From: Sphingomonas sp. GM_Shp_1
GTDB taxonomy: Bacteria; Pseudomonadota; Alphaproteobacteria; Sphingomonadales; Sphingomonadaceae
DNA length: 64,000 nucleotides
Direction: 5' to 3'
Assembly (NCBI RefSeq): GCF_026540895.1
Contig: NZ_JALNUR010000002.1
Span: 186,001 to 250,000 of the forward strand
This document shows, piece by piece, positions 1 to 9,020 of the stretch. A program made the translations under genes and the position numbers. The notes under the pieces were generated by a model. The model was not told the DNA's origin and did no database searches. It saw only the letters and a program-made list of their open reading frames with translations. Numbering within the stretch: position 1 is the stretch's first letter; each line of letters begins with the position of its first letter.

Positions 1-42
1 TATTCTGCGCCCGCCTACGTATAAGTCGAAACGCTGCCCTTC

Positions 43-70
43 TTGAATACCTCTGAAACGAATGTACAAT
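43..70 (+). promoter_or_regulatory. Candidate sigma-70 promoter of the lipase-nuclease cassette
   Basis: TTGAAT at 43-48 and TACAAT at 65-70 are separated by 16 bases and lie about 80 bases before the first ATG of the cassette. The match to the -35/-10 consensus is good, but only the sequence supports it. Confidence 0.4.
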
Positions 71-149
71 CCAAGCGCGAGCGGTCCGTGAAGGGTTCGG
101 CGCCGATTCGACAAATTTTCGGCCGTAGGGACCGTGCTGGGAGACAGAG

Positions 150-1541
150 ATGAAAAGGCTAGTCTTCTGCTTCGATGGCACATGGAACAGGCTGGATGCC
201 GACACGCCGACCAATGTGGTCCTCACTGCCGCCAGCATAATTAGACAGGTCCCCCATGGCGGCCCAACCCAGATCATCCATTACGACGAGGGCGTAGGCA
301 CCGGGACGCTCGACCGGGTTTCGGGGGGCACCATGGGCGTCGGACTGGTGACAAACATCCGCGAGGCCTATCGCTTCCTCATCTTCAACTACGATCCCGG
401 CGACGAGATCTTCGTCTTCGGCTTCTCTCGAGGGGCCTTCAGCGCTCGCACGTTCTGCGGCTTCGTACGCCATGTCGGTCCGCTTCGTCGGCTGCACGCC
501 GCCCGCATCGATGATGCGCTGAAACTCTATGAGGCAAGGCTGAGGGACGAGGATGGGGCCACCGAGAAGCTGCGCCGCTTTCGCGCCGACTATTCCGGCA
601 ACGTCTGCATAGGGGCCGACGACGATGCCTGGCGTTGTTCGAACGTGCCCAATTACCTGACTGGCCAGGCACCGCCGCTGACGATTAAGTACCTCGGCGT
701 GTGGGACACCGTCGGTGCCCTGGGGGTGCCGAAGGTGCTGCCGCTCAGCGGCATGCTCAATCGCAAACATCGCTTCCACGACATCGCGCTAACTGGCTTT
801 ATCGAAAATGCGCGCCATGCTGTCGCCATCGACGAGCACCGCGCGCTTTTCCCGGCAGAGCCATGGGGCGACCTGTCGGCAATAAACGAAGCTCGGAACT
901 ACCGGGCGGAGGATCCCAACGCTCCATACCAGGAACAGTGGTTCCCCGGGACACACGGGTCGGTAGGCGGAGGGGGCGACATCCGTGGTCTTTCTGATGG
1001 CTCACTGGCCTGGGTACTGCAGGGCGCAAAGCGCGCCGGTCTGAAGCTCGATGTCGAGCAAGGGTCCCGAATTCAGGCAGTACGGCCCGATCCACTCGCG
1101 CCGCTCGTGAACGTGCGTGAACAGCAGTTTAGTGCCACGGCGCTGCTGAAAACGAACCGTGACGGGCCATCAGCGCCCTACCAGGTCTCGGCCGCGGCAC
1201 GCCGGCGCTGGCAAGCAGAGGCTAACAACCTTCCTGAGCAGATGGCCTATCGCCCTAAAACCCTTGCAAAGGTCGCCGCAGCCCTCGACGCACTACCGCG
1301 GCGACAGCCGCTGGCATCGGGCTCGGTCGTCCACGAGGTGGTGGAAAAAGACACGCTGCGCGTGCTTGCCAGACACTACCTGGGCTCAGCCGACCTCGAA
1401 GACGCGATCTACGAAGCCAATCTCGACCAGATGGACGACCCGAACGAAATCTTCGTCGGGCAGAAGCTGCGCATCCCGGCACCGCTGCCCGAGCAGCCGG
1501 CTGACGTCTCTACACCTCTTGCCGCAGAGAGGGCACCATGA
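150..1541 (+). CDS. DUF2235/Tle1-like alpha/beta-hydrolase (putative phospholipase) with C-terminal LysM
   Basis: 463 aa. The N-terminus has the DUF2235 signature FDGTWN (residues 8-13) and the nucleophile elbow GFSRGAFSAR (91-100, Ser93), the extended GxSxG form typical of Tle1-type T6SS phospholipase effectors. A DTVGALG segment near residue 185 also fits the family. The last ~55 residues before the tail (about 390-445) form a LysM-like module ending VGQKLRIP, so peptidoglycan or other glycan binding is likely. A purine-rich RBS (GGGAG) precedes the ATG. The stop overlaps the next gene as ATGA. There is no obvious signal peptide. Phospholipase activity is inferred from the family; in this setting it could be a secreted effector or an intracellular abortive enzyme. 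No T6SS structural gene is in the window. Confidence 0.8.
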   Translation: MKRLVFCFDGTWNRLDADTPTNVVLTAASIIRQVPHGGPTQIIHYDEGVGTGTLDRVSGGTMGVGLVTNIREAYRFLIFNYDPGDEIFVFGFSRGAFSARTFCGFVRHVGPLRRLHAARIDDALKLYEARLRDEDGATEKLRRFRADYSGNVCIGADDDAWRCSNVPNYLTGQAPPLTIKYLGVWDTVGALGVPKVLPLSGMLNRKHRFHDIALTGFIENARHAVAIDEHRALFPAEPWGDLSAINEARNYRAEDPNAPYQEQWFPGTHGSVGGGGDIRGLSDGSLAWVLQGAKRAGLKLDVEQGSRIQAVRPDPLAPLVNVREQQFSATALLKTNRDGPSAPYQVSAAARRRWQAEANNLPEQMAYRPKTLAKVAAALDALPRRQPLASGSVVHEVVEKDTLRVLARHYLGSADLEDAIYEANLDQMDDPNEIFVGQKLRIPAPLPEQPADVSTPLAAERAP

Positions 1542-2305
1542 AGGGGGCTGGAATCATAGCCCTGCTCGCCGCGTTCGTTGCAGCACCCGCTGCGGCGGGG
1601 GATGGCGAGCTCCACACCTTCCATTGCCTTCACGGTTGTCCGCTCGGTGCGGCCGACATCGACGACATTGTGGTGCGCGAGATCTACACCCTGGCGTCGA
1701 ACGACCTCACCAAGATGGCCGACTGGGTCGCCTACCGCGTGACCCCGTCGTCGATCGGACCATCGGGCGAGCGCAAGTGGTCTGCCGACCCCTGGCTCGC
1801 TCCCGAAGAGACGCTCGAGCCCGACGACTATGACGGCGCATCTGGTGCGTTGGGCGTTGACCGGGGACACCAAGCGCCGCTTGCGGGTCAGTCCGGCACG
1901 CCGTTTGCTCCAGACACGAACCTTCTCTCCAACATTACGCCACAGGGTGCAGCTCTGAACCAGGGTGCGTGGCAGCGCTTGGAAGCACGTGAGAACGAGT
2001 TGGCGACTGGGACGGGCATCGCCGTCTACGTGCTGACCGGGCCGCTGTTTGAACGGGTCCAGCCACCGCTACCACACGCGGACGAGCGCCATCGCGTGCC
2101 GTCCGGTTACTGGAAGGTGGTCGCAACGCAGGACGGCCGCATGGCCGCCTTCATCATGGACACGGCGGCTCCGAGGACGCTTGACCACTGCGATGCGAGG
2201 GTAACGGTTGAGGAGGTGGAACTACGCTCGCGGCTCAGCCTGTTCCCCCGCCTGAGAACGCGAACCTTCCGCGACCTCTCGCCAGAACTGGGATGCCGTT
2301 CATGA
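1538..2305 (+). CDS. Secreted DNA/RNA non-specific endonuclease (NUC1 family)
   Basis: 255 aa with a cleavable signal peptide (hydrophobic residues 5-20, AAPAAAG cleavage region), so it should act in the periplasm or outside. The beta-beta-alpha-Me active site is visible: DRGHQAPL (108-115) corresponds to the family DRGH motif with the catalytic His111, and the downstream LSNITPQ...LNQGAW segment (about 130-145) supplies the metal-binding Asn and neighbouring helix. Family members cleave DNA and RNA without sequence preference. The start codon overlaps the stop of the lipase-like gene by 4 bases (ATGA), implying translational coupling. Several Cys residues in the mature protein suit an exported enzyme. 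The biological target is unknown. Confidence 0.85.
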   Translation: MKGAGIIALLAAFVAAPAAAGDGELHTFHCLHGCPLGAADIDDIVVREIYTLASNDLTKMADWVAYRVTPSSIGPSGERKWSADPWLAPEETLEPDDYDGASGALGVDRGHQAPLAGQSGTPFAPDTNLLSNITPQGAALNQGAWQRLEARENELATGTGIAVYVLTGPLFERVQPPLPHADERHRVPSGYWKVVATQDGRMAAFIMDTAAPRTLDHCDARVTVEEVELRSRLSLFPRLRTRTFRDLSPELGCRS

Positions 2306-3192
2306 TCAGGTTTCCGCTGCGGCCCTGCCAGCACCTGACCACATGCATTCTGCTGGTGGCAACCGTTAGCAGCTGCGCCACAGCACCCTCGGCCGATCTG
2401 ACCGGCTTTGGACGTGCGGCATCGACGCTTCAGGCTGACGCCGCGACGACGTTCGCCGATGCTAACAGATTGACTCGGTCGGTAGAGGTTGACCGCTTCG
2501 TCCGCTCCGGCGCAATCGCCCTGTCTGAGCGCCGCTTCCCCGCCGCGGTTCCGCCGGAGGTCGCCGCCAAGTGGCGCGGCGCGCTTGGCGATCTTGCTCG
2601 ATACGGCAATCTGCTCGCGACCCTGACCGGCCGTGGACGCGGCAACGTGCAGACCGACGCCTTCCGCGGACTGGGCGTGCAACTCAATGCGGGGCTGACC
2701 TCGGCAGATCTCGACCCTGGCGTGTCCGCTGGCTTCGCCGCCATGGCAGGCGCACTAATAGATTTGCGCGCTCAGGCCAGTGCCCGCGACATCCTGCGCC
2801 GGACGGACCCGGACGTGCGTGCGCTTCTAATCGCGATGGCGAACGCCGTTGGTCGGAACGATGGGGAGGGCTTGCGGGGTACGGTAGCGTCGAACTGGAC
2901 CACCGCCCTCTCCGTCTACCAGCGCACTTACGCCGTTGCCGCGACGGAGAGGGCCGATGCCCGTCAGAGGCAGATCGTCGCGGACTATCTCGCCGGCATC
3001 GACAAGCGGGATGCGCAGTTGGCGGCCCTTGCTGGTCTGCGCGCGTCACTGCTCGGTCTCGCCGACGCGCACACTGCGGCGGCGAACGGTTCGCGCCGGC
3101 CATTCGACGAAGTGCTCAAGGACGTGAATGATCGGCTGGAAAGGACTGAGGCAACCTACAGGGCCATCGACAAGGCGGGAGACGGGAGATGA
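2302..3192 (+). CDS. Predicted lipoprotein of unknown function
   Basis: 296 aa from the ATG that overlaps the nuclease stop as ATGA; a second ATG three codons upstream is also possible. The N-terminus has a basic stretch, a hydrophobic core and a lipobox VSSC, so the mature protein should be lipid-anchored in the periplasm or outer membrane. The rest is Ala/Arg-rich, predicted mostly helical, with no domain I recognise. It is the third of four genes joined by ATGA overlaps, behind an exported nuclease and a lipase-like protein. A periplasmic lipoprotein in that position would suit an immunity or tethering role, as Tli immunity lipoproteins do for Tle effectors, but this is inference. Confidence 0.6.
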   Translation: MIRFPLRPCQHLTTCILLVATVSSCATAPSADLTGFGRAASTLQADAATTFADANRLTRSVEVDRFVRSGAIALSERRFPAAVPPEVAAKWRGALGDLARYGNLLATLTGRGRGNVQTDAFRGLGVQLNAGLTSADLDPGVSAGFAAMAGALIDLRAQASARDILRRTDPDVRALLIAMANAVGRNDGEGLRGTVASNWTTALSVYQRTYAVAATERADARQRQIVADYLAGIDKRDAQLAALAGLRASLLGLADAHTAAANGSRRPFDEVLKDVNDRLERTEATYRAIDKAGDGR

Positions 3193-3560
3193 ACAGCGTG
3201 GACAGCGTGCCGGCCAGGTCAGGCGACAATCCAGATTTAGTGGCTATGCATCGCGACCTCGTCGGACTCGTCCATCAGCTTGAAGAATCCATCGACTTTG
3301 CTCCGGATGCGCCAACGATCGTCGCCATCACAGAGCAAATGGCTGATGTAAATGCGCGCGTGACATCGATAGGCCGGGTACTGTTGGCGGCGCAGACCGA
3401 GGAGATCACGCGTCACGCCAAGGCGGTTTCTGACGCGATCCCAGCGGTTGAAAAGGAGATCAAGAATCTCCAAGACTGCAAGCGCCTTGTCAGTAGCGTC
3501 GCCGCTCTGCTCGGCACCGTCGACGAGGCGGTACGCGTCGCGACGCTCGCCTGCGGATAA
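3189..3560 (+). CDS. Small helical protein, last gene of the lipase-nuclease cassette
   Basis: 123 aa, starting in an ATGA overlap with the lipoprotein gene. There is no signal peptide. The centre (about 25-100) looks like continuous amphipathic helix or coiled coil (e.g. residues around LLAAQTEEITRHAKAV and VEKEIKNLQDCKRL), ending LACG. I do not recognise a family. Its tight coupling suggests it works with the upstream proteins, for example as a cytosolic partner, chaperone or immunity protein. Confidence 0.55.
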   Translation: MNSVDSVPARSGDNPDLVAMHRDLVGLVHQLEESIDFAPDAPTIVAITEQMADVNARVTSIGRVLLAAQTEEITRHAKAVSDAIPAVEKEIKNLQDCKRLVSSVAALLGTVDEAVRVATLACG

Positions 3561-3617
3561 TGCCTGCGGGAGAAGAAATCTCTTGGAACGTCCGGTCTCT
3601 TTGCAGACGCAACCTAG

Positions 3618-5357
3618 CTAAAGAAAACCCGAAGGCGTCCATTGCGGCACCTGTTGATCTTGCCATAGCCGCAGGCGCCGCCAGTCCAATGCGTCGTACA
3701 CCACGGCGGTGCTCTGGGTGCTGCCTAGGGGCAGTGCGGCCGCCGCCTCACGGAGGAAGCGAGGCCGCAGGGCATCATCATCTAGGTAGGCAGCTTCCCA
3801 CCACCCGATAATCCGTTCCCGGGCATTCGCCATCGCCGCGGCGGATGGCAGTCGGTCGCGCTTCTCGTGCTGATTGACCCGGGTGTGCGCTGGCATCAGG
3901 TTCCACAGATCACCGCATGGCCAGACTGACCACGGCAGGCAGTGGTCGATGTCGAAGCTATTTGGCTTGAGCGGTCGTCCCGTCCAGACGCATGCCATAG
4001 GGTGCCTGCGAGCGAGAAGCCGCTGAGCGACGTCGCGGCCAATAGCGGTGGTGCGAACCGGTTCTGCCCATGCCAGGGCCGCTTCTGCAGCACCGGGAGC
4101 GATCGCCAAGCCCATACGATCGGCGTAGGCGCGGGTGAGGCGCGACCATTCAGTCACCAGCATGGGTTCGATCCAGGATCCAAAGCGCGACATGGCTCGC
4201 CACAAGTGGCCCGGCACCTCGATCAAACCCCAGGCGCGGAGCGTCTGGAGGTCAAGCACGGTCGCAGATGCACCGTTCCGCCGCTCGCGGCTGATGCCGA
4301 ACACCGGCGTGTCACTGTTGGGATAGCGGGTGAAAGTCGCTGGCATCTTGGCGATTGTATGAGCGGCCCGAGAGAGAGCGGACGCAACCGCATGGGCTTG
4401 TTCACCGCTGAACGAAGCCCCGACACGTAGCTCAATCGGTGCCGTACCAAACCTCAGCAGCGCTTCGAAGCCATCTTTGGCAAAGCCTAGCCGGTCGGTG
4501 CCGATGTTGCCCGGCATCTGCGGAAGTCCGGCTCGCACCAACGGCAGATACATTCTAAGCCAGTTCAGCGCGACCAGACCCAGTGGCACCTCAACTGCGT
4601 CGCGGCCATTGGGTGCCGCCGCTGCCGCCGCAGGCGCATACTCAGCAATGCGTGCCACGGCCCGGAGCAGGGCCAGCTTGTAGGTGGAGGACTTATCGTC
4701 GGACAGGACGATCCCGCGCACCAGTGGAAGCGCGCCAGTGCCGTCATCCGGCATGCGTAGCGCCATGACGTCCCATGTCACATCGGCGCGTCCGCCTTGG
4801 TCGCTAGAGGCAGCAACCCGTAACACCTCCAGCCCGTGCGCCCGAGACAGACCCTCGATCTCAGCGGTCGAGGTCGGGTGCATCTGTATACCGGACTGGG
4901 CGGGCCCGTGGCGGAGCGTCATCACCAGTACGCCGCCTGGCTTCATCAGCGTGGCGAGCTTCCGGAAGGCACGGGGTCGATCGGCAGGCGCGACGTGCTG
5001 CCAAACAGCTGACAGCAGCACGAGATCGTAGGCGAGCCCAAGCCCATGAACATGGTCCAGCGATGGCAGGGCATCGCCCACCCACCGAATGCCGCGGCTA
5101 CCATGCTTATCAACTGCGATACGGTGCATTCCGGCAGCCGGCTCGACCGCGACAACCTCATAGCCGAGAGAAGTCAGCCAAGCCGCGTCACGTCCTGTGC
5201 CGGCGCCGACATCGAGAGCCAGTCTGCCGGCACCGCCGCCTGGGATGGCTGGCATCACATCTGCCAGCATCCGCTCGGATGATACCGCCTCATACCGCTC
5301 GGTGAGAATGTTGGCTTGGCCGTCATAGGCAGCGATGACGTCAAGGTAGCTGCTCAA
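3618..5357 (-). CDS. Methyltransferase-HNH endonuclease fusion
   Basis: 579 aa from a TTG start that overlaps the upstream HNH gene stop as TTGA; the frame is open further upstream but that stretch is antisense-like arginine-rich sequence. Residues ~30-230 are a class I SAM methyltransferase, with motif I LDVGAGTGRD at 48-57 and an acidic motif II (VVAVEP). A middle region (about 230-440, beginning near VLSDDKSSTYKLALLRA) is unassigned. Residues ~455-505 carry an HNH-type nuclease: FDIDH, then NLMP, then N-x-H-EK. A modification domain fused to a nuclease and paired with a second HNH nuclease points to restriction or defence. Substrate (DNA base, RNA or small molecule) cannot be read from the sequence. 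Confidence 0.75.
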   Translation of the reverse strand: MSSYLDVIAAYDGQANILTERYEAVSSERMLADVMPAIPGGGAGRLALDVGAGTGRDAAWLTSLGYEVVAVEPAAGMHRIAVDKHGSRGIRWVGDALPSLDHVHGLGLAYDLVLLSAVWQHVAPADRPRAFRKLATLMKPGGVLVMTLRHGPAQSGIQMHPTSTAEIEGLSRAHGLEVLRVAASSDQGGRADVTWDVMALRMPDDGTGALPLVRGIVLSDDKSSTYKLALLRAVARIAEYAPAAAAAAPNGRDAVEVPLGLVALNWLRMYLPLVRAGLPQMPGNIGTDRLGFAKDGFEALLRFGTAPIELRVGASFSGEQAHAVASALSRAAHTIAKMPATFTRYPNSDTPVFGISRERRNGASATVLDLQTLRAWGLIEVPGHLWRAMSRFGSWIEPMLVTEWSRLTRAYADRMGLAIAPGAAEAALAWAEPVRTTAIGRDVAQRLLARRHPMACVWTGRPLKPNSFDIDHCLPWSVWPCGDLWNLMPAHTRVNQHEKRDRLPSAAAMANARERIIGWWEAAYLDDDALRPRFLREAAAALPLGSTQSTAVVYDALDWRRLRLWQDQQVPQWTPSGFL

Positions 5358-6268
5358 GCGTCGAGGCCTGCGAAGCGAGCACGATGCCGGGCGACATAGT
5401 CCGCGCGCGGGTGGAGCCGTGGATCGGCGGGCAGGTGGACGCGCTCGCCCGGTTGCGGGAACAGGCGGATGAGTTCGGACGGCACCTTGTTGTGCGACAC
5501 CAGCAGCCGACACTCGTCGTCGAGGCTGATAAGGTGGCGGTCGAATAGCCAGTGCGCGGTCGCTGACAGGGCGATGCCGTTCTGCACGGCGTCCGGCCCG
5601 CCATCGGCGACACTCCAAATGTGTGCGGCCTGAGCTTCGGCCTTGCCGCCACCATTGACCATACGCAGCCCCGTCACCGCACAGCGGTTGTCATACGCGT
5701 CGAGCACATGGCATCGGAAGGCGGCACTGCGCACCTTTCGGTTGACTAATAGCTGCGCAACGCGCCGCTCGTCAGGCGGTGAAGCCAACAAGGCGGCAGT
5801 GGAAGCATCGATGTGCCGTGCATCGAGCTCGAGCCGGATTGCGTGCTCGGGTGACAGGGTATCGACAAGGCCGCGATTTACGATGGCGGCAAAGTCAGCA
5901 TCGTCGATGTGGCGGACCGATCGGCCGCGCAGCGCCCGTCCGGCAATGGCCGGGTTGCCCAACTCGCGCAGCATGCGCTCCAAAAAGCGGCCGTCCGCAT
6001 CGCGGTATGGCACCGGGCTGTCAAACTCGATGAAGTCGCCGATGCGTGCGTAGAAGAGCGTGCGGTCGGCTGGATCGGGGTCAATGCTTTGCACTAGACC
6101 CGCCGCCACATAGGCCTTGCGACCGCCGGCCGATCCGGTTTCCCGATAGACGATCCAGTCGCCGACGCACGCCTCCGCTGCGCGAAGGTAGATGCGTGGA
6201 AAATGGTAGCGCTCAGCGATCAGGTCATCGTAGCGCGACGTACCGCTTATCTCGAAGATACCCTTCAT
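5354..6268 (-). CDS. HNH endonuclease (HNH_2/COG3440-like putative restriction enzyme)
   Basis: 304 aa from the ATG at 6268; an in-frame TTG at 6304 would add 12 residues and neither has a convincing RBS. The C-terminal ~110 residues hold an HNH_2-type nuclease: CAVTG at about 196, AAHI near 214, then NGIAL and TAHWLFD. The N-terminal ~110 residues (GDWIVYRE, ARIGDFIEFD) look like a PUA/EVE/SRA-like beta-barrel that in related enzymes reads modified bases; this part is inference. It is upstream of, and translationally coupled (TTGA overlap) to, a methyltransferase-HNH fusion. The likely role is a modification-linked restriction or defence module. Confidence 0.75.
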   Translation of the reverse strand: MKGIFEISGTSRYDDLIAERYHFPRIYLRAAEACVGDWIVYRETGSAGGRKAYVAAGLVQSIDPDPADRTLFYARIGDFIEFDSPVPYRDADGRFLERMLRELGNPAIAGRALRGRSVRHIDDADFAAIVNRGLVDTLSPEHAIRLELDARHIDASTAALLASPPDERRVAQLLVNRKVRSAAFRCHVLDAYDNRCAVTGLRMVNGGGKAEAQAAHIWSVADGGPDAVQNGIALSATAHWLFDRHLISLDDECRLLVSHNKVPSELIRLFPQPGERVHLPADPRLHPRADYVARHRARFAGLDA

Positions 6269-6685
6269 GGTCGAGATCGTGACGCCATTCTTATGATGGA
6301 GCAACGTCTAGGATGGGGTGAACAGACATCACCTATGTTCAGGCCATCGTGAATGGATGACCGCTATCGAGAGGCGCAAATGGGAGGGACGTCCGCACAT
6401 GGGTCAGGCTGCGCGGGTCTAGGCGAGGCCGGTATCGACCAACACACGTCGTTCAGGTCAGTCACCTCGAATGTTCGCTTATGATAGAAGCTGCCGCCAA
6501 GCGCCGCGAAGCAGACCGTCGGGAAGACGCCCCGTTTCGATCCTTCATCGAGTTCGCCCCCCCCAATCTGAAAGCAGTCACTTGTTCACCTTGTGTTCTA
6601 GCGAACTCTGCCATATTGGTTGCGAATGCCGCTGCCAGAGCGAACGGATTGCCATTAGCGTTTAGCGCTCAAGGAGAGGTCGCAC
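6269..6685. other. Intergenic region between divergent gene pairs
   Basis: About 417 bases separating the minus-strand HNH/methyltransferase pair from the plus-strand pair beginning at 6686. Short open frames here show no recognisable protein. It must contain the promoters of both divergent pairs, but I see no operator or strong consensus promoter that I would assign. Confidence 0.4.
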
Positions 6686-7738
6686 ATGGGTTTTCTATCG
6701 GAACAGCAATTCGCGTCGCTGCATATCGAACACATGATTCTCCATGTGGTTCGAGACGGGCCTTTTAACCCTGAGCTTGCGCGGGAGGTCGAGCATCCCG
6801 ACTTCTTCATCGAGCGCATCCGCAACACCGACGCGGCAAGCGTCTATGCATTCGAGCCGGAGTCTGCGGTTAAGGCGAAGATTGGCGAGATGGCACGAGG
6901 GGAGGTCAACTTCGAGGCGGGGGCGCAGTCGCTGTCGCGAGAGTTCGCCAAACTGCATCACGGCGGACACAAGCCCGGGGCGCTCTTCATATTTGAGTTG
7001 AGTTGCGATGAGCCTGACGTCACTATCTACAGCCTGATTAAATACGACTATCAGGAAGTCATCGAACAAGCCGATGCGGATGAAGGCAGTCTGCTGCGGC
7101 GCATTCTTCAGGCGTTTGTGGCGGAGAAGAAGGCAATTCAGAAGTCCGCGATGATCCGGGTGGTCGACGGCATTGTTGAAGATGCCGTTTCGACTCTTGA
7201 CCGGATGAAGGCGGCGCCCGCCATCGGCGACTATTTCGCCAGCTACCTCCATGTGCGGCGCGAACGCAGCGACAGCGAACTGACCCAAGCCGTAAAAGAC
7301 GTGGTCCGCCAGACGCTGATCGAGAGCAAGGACGTGCTGCCGGACCGGAACGTGCCGCGAGCAATCCAGCGCGCGCAAGCTGCGTTGCGGGACAGACAAC
7401 AGATCGATGAGGATGCCGTGTATGAGGCCATCCTCGCAGCCGCTGGCAATCCCGAGGATGAAAGCACTCGGTCGCAACTCCAAGCGCGCACTAGACGAAA
7501 GCTTAGGTCCGCTAAGTTGGAAGGCTTGGCCTTTCCACCCAGCGGGCAGATCCTCCAGCGCCCGCCCACCCGGCAAGTGAAGACGACCGAGGGCGTTACC
7601 CTGATCTATCCGGACGACGCTGACGAACGAACGGTGCGTCGCGTCGACACTGACGACGGCGGCCAGGTGATTACGATTACGACGAGACACGTCACGGAGG
7701 ATCGCATTGTCCGCGACAACACTCGCCTACCAGCTTGA
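6686..7738 (+). CDS. Cytosolic protein, weakly NdpA-like; candidate sensor of a two-gene membrane system
   Basis: 350 aa, soluble, with an AAGGAGAGG-type RBS before the ATG. The opening IEHMILHVV, the block around GALFIFEL...IYSLIKYDYQEVI (about 100-130) and the LRRILQAFVAEKKAIQKSA segment resemble the arrangement of 37-kDa nucleoid-associated (NdpA/YejK) proteins, but the similarity is by eye and weak. The C-terminal 90 residues are basic and then Thr/Asp-rich (about 275-350). It overlaps the next gene by 32 bases, so the two products are probably made together. With a membrane partner carrying a coiled coil and C-terminal TM helices, the pair has the shape of a sensor plus membrane effector, as in several anti-phage systems. 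The function is unknown. Confidence 0.5.
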   Translation: MGFLSEQQFASLHIEHMILHVVRDGPFNPELAREVEHPDFFIERIRNTDAASVYAFEPESAVKAKIGEMARGEVNFEAGAQSLSREFAKLHHGGHKPGALFIFELSCDEPDVTIYSLIKYDYQEVIEQADADEGSLLRRILQAFVAEKKAIQKSAMIRVVDGIVEDAVSTLDRMKAAPAIGDYFASYLHVRRERSDSELTQAVKDVVRQTLIESKDVLPDRNVPRAIQRAQAALRDRQQIDEDAVYEAILAAAGNPEDESTRSQLQARTRRKLRSAKLEGLAFPPSGQILQRPPTRQVKTTEGVTLIYPDDADERTVRRVDTDDGGQVITITTRHVTEDRIVRDNTRLPA

Positions 7739-9020
7739 TCGGCTTCCGGGGCTTGGCGCCTTCGTGGTCGAGACCGCTGATACGGTAAGCGCGTCGAACC
7801 TCTCGGCTCGACAAACGCGCGAGCTCTGCGGACTCGTCGAGGCGGAAGGCTGGCGGCTCACGATCTTCGACCAAGCGAACGGATCATGGACCCGAGACGA
7901 GTTGGACAAAGATCTAGCTCCGTTCCGCTTGACGATCTTCAAACCGCCTGCGGGCATCGACGCGGTCCGTATCTTGACGGATGTTGGCTTTGCCGCGTGG
8001 CTCGCCGAGCCCAGCGCATCAGTCTGCCAAGTCGCTCGGCTATCGCGCCCCTTCGAGACGCTCGGCGTTCGGTTTACAGGCTGGGATGAACCCGTCAGTC
8101 CGTTCGAGCCCGCCGAGGAAACCGCTAGCCCGCGATCCCTTGTGCGCGAATACAACGGTCAGGCACGGGCTCCGGGCGATATTCGCACATGGCTGCTTCG
8201 CGACGTTGATGGCGGCCCTTTCGACAACTCAACTTTCCGTATCTGGATGGCGGCCGCAGCCATGCATACGCTTCATGCCCTACCAGACGAAATTGATCCG
8301 GTGAACGGCTCGCTTAAATTCAAGGGACCGCCACGATTGGCGCTCCACGTCAGCACGGATGTCACCGAGGTACTTTCCGAGCTCGGCATCGATGGTTTCA
8401 AGAATCTGCAGCGCGGCGTCCGTTGGGTGTTTGAAAACGCTCGCGAAGCAGAGATGCGGCATGCGCTGTTCGCCACCGAAGTTGCTCGCAGCGGAATAGA
8501 GACCGATCGCGCCGAGATATATCTACGCGAACATGCGGAAGCCGCCTTGGACGGTGCGAAAATCGCCTATCAAGCTTCGCTCGCTCAGCTGAGCAGCGAA
8601 ACGCTGAAGGCCCTTGCGGATCTCCGCAAGGCCGTGACCGAGGAAACCGCCAAGGTCACTGAAGCCACTCGGCAGATCGTGGGAGCCGTGGCCGCAGCGC
8701 TGGCCGTGGGCATCGGCCTCATGGCCGCTCGGGTCACTTCGACCGCATCTGGCAACCTGATCATTGCGATCATGATCGTCGCTGCGGCTTACGTGTCGAT
8801 GGTGATCTTGTCAGGCCTTCAGTTCACCTGGCTGCAGCGTGACCTTCGCCGCGGTTGGCAATCCCGGCTGTATCGCTATCTGCCTCGATCAGAATATCAG
8901 GCTCTGGTGCTCACACCGACCGGTCGAGCCGAAGTGTCACTGTTCTGGGTGGCTGGGATCGGCGGCTTCATCACCCTTATAATTTCGGCGCTAGTGATCT
9001 TCCCCAAAATTTGGACGTAG
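7707..9020 (+). CDS. Membrane protein with coiled coil and three C-terminal TM helices; partner of upstream gene
   Basis: 437 aa from a TTG start chosen because GGAGG at 7696-7700 sits 6 bases upstream, inside the end of the preceding gene (32-base overlap). The N-terminal ~240 residues are soluble and unassigned. A long helical segment (about 265-320, rich in Ala/Glu/Lys) leads into TM helices near 325-345 and 350-375, with a third near 410-433. The topology is therefore a large cytosolic head on a small membrane anchor. I do not recognise the family. The overlap with the NdpA-like gene and the location between a restriction-like pair and a mobile scar suggest a joint role in defence or stress response. 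Confidence 0.5.
   Translation: MSATTLAYQLDRLPGLGAFVVETADTVSASNLSARQTRELCGLVEAEGWRLTIFDQANGSWTRDELDKDLAPFRLTIFKPPAGIDAVRILTDVGFAAWLAEPSASVCQVARLSRPFETLGVRFTGWDEPVSPFEPAEETASPRSLVREYNGQARAPGDIRTWLLRDVDGGPFDNSTFRIWMAAAAMHTLHALPDEIDPVNGSLKFKGPPRLALHVSTDVTEVLSELGIDGFKNLQRGVRWVFENAREAEMRHALFATEVARSGIETDRAEIYLREHAEAALDGAKIAYQASLAQLSSETLKALADLRKAVTEETAKVTEATRQIVGAVAAALAVGIGLMAARVTSTASGNLIIAIMIVAAAYVSMVILSGLQFTWLQRDLRRGWQSRLYRYLPRSEYQALVLTPTGRAEVSLFWVAGIGGFITLIISALVIFPKIWT

Noticed and set aside
3560..3811. Short plus-strand frame after the fourth cassette gene
   Set aside because: Overlaps the end of the methyltransferase-HNH gene and has no protein features.
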